Assembly: GCA_947165255.1 (NCBI GenBank)
Contig: CAMUZR010000001.1
Span: 124,001 to 188,000 of the forward strand
Source of the DNA: an uncultured Bacteroidales bacterium
GTDB taxonomy: Bacteria; Bacteroidota; Bacteroidia; Bacteroidales; P3
Direction of reading: 5' to 3'
DNA length: 64,000 nt
The notes beneath the pieces are model-generated. The model was not told the DNA's origin. It made no database searches and saw only the letters and a program-made list of their open reading frames with translations. Shown in pieces: positions 62,421 through 64,000 of the stretch. The position numbers were made by a program, and so were the translations under genes. Positions within the stretch are counted from its first letter, which is position 1; every line of letters starts with the position of its first letter.

Positions 62421-64000
62421 CCCCGACAAAGACCAGCAGGCCGTCATCGACCTGCGTGGCGGCCGCCATCTTGTACTGGCCCCGCCTGGCTGTGGCAAGA
62501 CTTTCATTCTTGCCGAGCGTGTCATTCATGCCCATGCCCACGGTGTCGACTATGCCGACATGGTATGTCTCACCTTCACCAATCGTGCCAGCCGCGGCAT
62601 GCGCGACCGCATCAGCCAGCGCACCCACAACCCCGTCCCTACCGACCTCTTTGTGGGCAATGTCCATCGTTTCTGCTCCAACTACCTCTTCGACCAGAAA
62701 AAAGTTCCCCAGAACAGCGCCGTCATAGACGACCTCGATGCCGAAAGTATAATAGCATATCTTGCCCGTCTCGACCCCACCGAAGACCACGCCCGCTTTG
62801 CCGCCGAAATAGTCAACTACCAGCATGCCCTCAGCCAGCAGCAGGCCGGCATGCCTTCCCACCTTATCGTCCATGGCGACCTCCTCTCCACCGCCCTGCT
62901 TCCCACCATGCAGCGCAAGGCCGAACTGGCCCGCCTTTACGCCGAGTACAAAGAAACCGACAGCCTGCTCGATTTCGAAGACCTCCTCGAAAAAACCTAT
63001 CTTGTCGCCTCCCAGGATCCCGACCGTCATCGCTACAGCTGGATCCAAGTCGACGAAGTTCAAGACCTCAGCTTCCTACAGCTGGCCATCATCGACCTCT
63101 TCGCCACCGACGACGCCACCATCGTCTACCTTGGCGACGAGCAGCAAGCCATCTTCTCCTTCGTAGGAGCCAAACTCGAGGCCCTTGAGGATCTCAAACG
63201 CCGCTGTGCCCCCAATCTTCACCATCTTGGCAAAAACCACCGGTCGCCTCGCTATCTCTTAGACATCTGCAACACCTATGCCGCCCGCCAGCTAGGCATC
63301 GACCCATCCCTCCTGCCCACCACCGACGACTCCCTCCAGGCCTCCCCGCCCGACCGCTGCCTTTTCCGCGCCTGCTATCACGACTTCTCCGCCCTCGCCC
63401 ATAAAGAGCAAATGCGCTGCCCGTCCGACGGCTCCTACTGCACCCTTTGTACCCGCCCCGTTGCAAGCGAGTACCGCATGGCAGTCGCCCTCGCCAAACG
63501 TTATGCCGCCATGGAACCCAACGGCCGTGTAGCCATCATCGTCTCCACCAATGCCGAAGCCGACCGCCTCAGCCGCGAGTTTGGACAGACTCCCCATTTC
63601 AAAATCTCGGGTCGCGACCTCTTCGCCACCCCCACCGTCCAGCTCCTCAGCTCCCATCTCAATGTCATCGCCAACGAAACCTGCTTCATCGCCTGGGCCC
63701 GCCTGCTCTTCCATCTGCACGTCCTGCCCGAATATGCCGCCGCCCGCAATCTCATGCGCCAGCTGCGCAGCCTTGCCATTTCGCCCACCGACCTCCTCGT
63801 CTACGACCACGACACCTACCTCCAGCACTTCGTCCAAGTACTCGACAGCGAAGAGATAGTCCTTTTCGACACCGAAACCACTGGCCTCGACCTCTTCCAC
63901 GACGACATCATACAAATCGCCGCAGTCAAAGTCCGCGGCGGGCAGTACGTCCCCGGCTCCGACTTCAACATCATTATCGAAACCACCAAGGAAATTCCAC
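62413..64000 (+). CDS. UvrD/Rep-like DNA helicase with DnaQ-type exonuclease domain (partial, runs off the window)
   Basis: A frame of at least 529 residues. There is no ATG near the front; TTG at 62413-62415, inside the glmS stop region, is the only start consistent with the conserved DKDQQAVIDLRGGRHLVLAP before Walker A (PPGCGKTFIL). The helicase shows CLTFTNRASRGMRDR (motif Ia), HRYSWIQVDEVQDLSFLQLA (motif II, DEVQ), TIVYLGDEQQAIFSFVGAKL (motif III) and HHLGKNHRSPRYLLDI (motif IV). About 470 residues in, EEIVLFDTETTGLDLFHDDI is the ExoI motif of a DnaQ-like (DEDD) 3'-5' exonuclease, with part of the domain still in the window. The later helicase motifs (V, VI) would be beyond the exonuclease insertion or lost. 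The stop codon is outside the window. Confidence 0.9.
   Translation, partial: MSSPDKDQQAVIDLRGGRHLVLAPPGCGKTFILAERVIHAHAHGVDYADMVCLTFTNRASRGMRDRISQRTHNPVPTDLFVGNVHRFCSNYLFDQKKVPQNSAVIDDLDAESIIAYLARLDPTEDHARFAAEIVNYQHALSQQQAGMPSHLIVHGDLLSTALLPTMQRKAELARLYAEYKETDSLLDFEDLLEKTYLVASQDPDRHRYSWIQVDEVQDLSFLQLAIIDLFATDDATIVYLGDEQQAIFSFVGAKLEALEDLKRRCAPNLHHLGKNHRSPRYLLDICNTYAARQLGIDPSLLPTTDDSLQASPPDRCLFRACYHDFSALAHKEQMRCPSDGSYCTLCTRPVASEYRMAVALAKRYAAMEPNGRVAIIVSTNAEADRLSREFGQTPHFKISGRDLFATPTVQLLSSHLNVIANETCFIAWARLLFHLHVLPEYAAARNLMRQLRSLAISPTDLLVYDHDTYLQHFVQVLDSEEIVLFDTETTGLDLFHDDIIQIAAVKVRGGQYVPGSDFNIIIETTKEIP

Overview
The window looks like a chromosomal segment of a Bacteroidales bacterium. The evidence is the Bacteroidetes-type -7 box (TAnnTTTG, usually TATCTTTGCA or a close variant) upstream of most genes, weak Shine-Dalgarno sites, a type IX secretion sorting domain, NhaD, an L33-DUF4295 pair, a VorB-type ferredoxin oxidoreductase operon, EFR1 and many RHS fragments. 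The family cannot be fixed from sequence alone.

Layout. 1-4983 (minus strand) holds accessory genes: an unknown partial gene, a four-helix-bundle gene flanked by tandem 9-bp repeats beside a broken RhuM gene, a membrane protein, a VWA protein, the N-terminal half of a split transketolase and a small lipoprotein. 5410-23958 is a plus-strand housekeeping block: yidC, nhaD, L33/DUF4295, ileS, an M20 amidohydrolase, a MATE exporter, a patatin-barrel protein, murB, purA, a PepSY-like protein and tRNA-Leu. 24000-30330 holds repeats, two secreted proteins (one with a T9SS tail), a candidate SRP RNA, a decayed transposase fused to a truncated sugar porter, and an EFR1 ferredoxin. 30840-36057 carries a queuosine precursor transporter and queF, two tandem M15 peptidases, a C1 peptidase, bcp and a ZIP transporter.

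36150-45130 is the most unusual part. Four RHS C-terminal tips, each with a different C-terminal domain and a following putative immunity gene, point away from a centre at about 39.8 kb, where a truncated tyrosine integrase N-terminus abuts an RHS fragment. A shared repeat (palindromic GGTCTGGATTTGCAATCCAGACC-like core plus GGCGGATGTTC units) lies 3' of cassettes B, C and D and of one orphan fragment, always in the orientation of transcription. The tips and immunity genes are AT-rich and the RHS core is not, which suggests modules gained by recombination.

45138-53656 is accessory: a uracil/hypoxanthine-DNA glycosylase, a frameshifted restriction S-subunit fragment, a PfkB kinase, two IS110 remnants, a lipoprotein resembling targets of diversity-generating retroelements, and several small secreted or membrane proteins. 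53716-64000 returns to housekeeping: a K+/H+ antiporter, parE, the four-gene 2-oxoacid:ferredoxin oxidoreductase operon, glmS, and a UvrD-type helicase with a DnaQ-like exonuclease domain that runs off the window.
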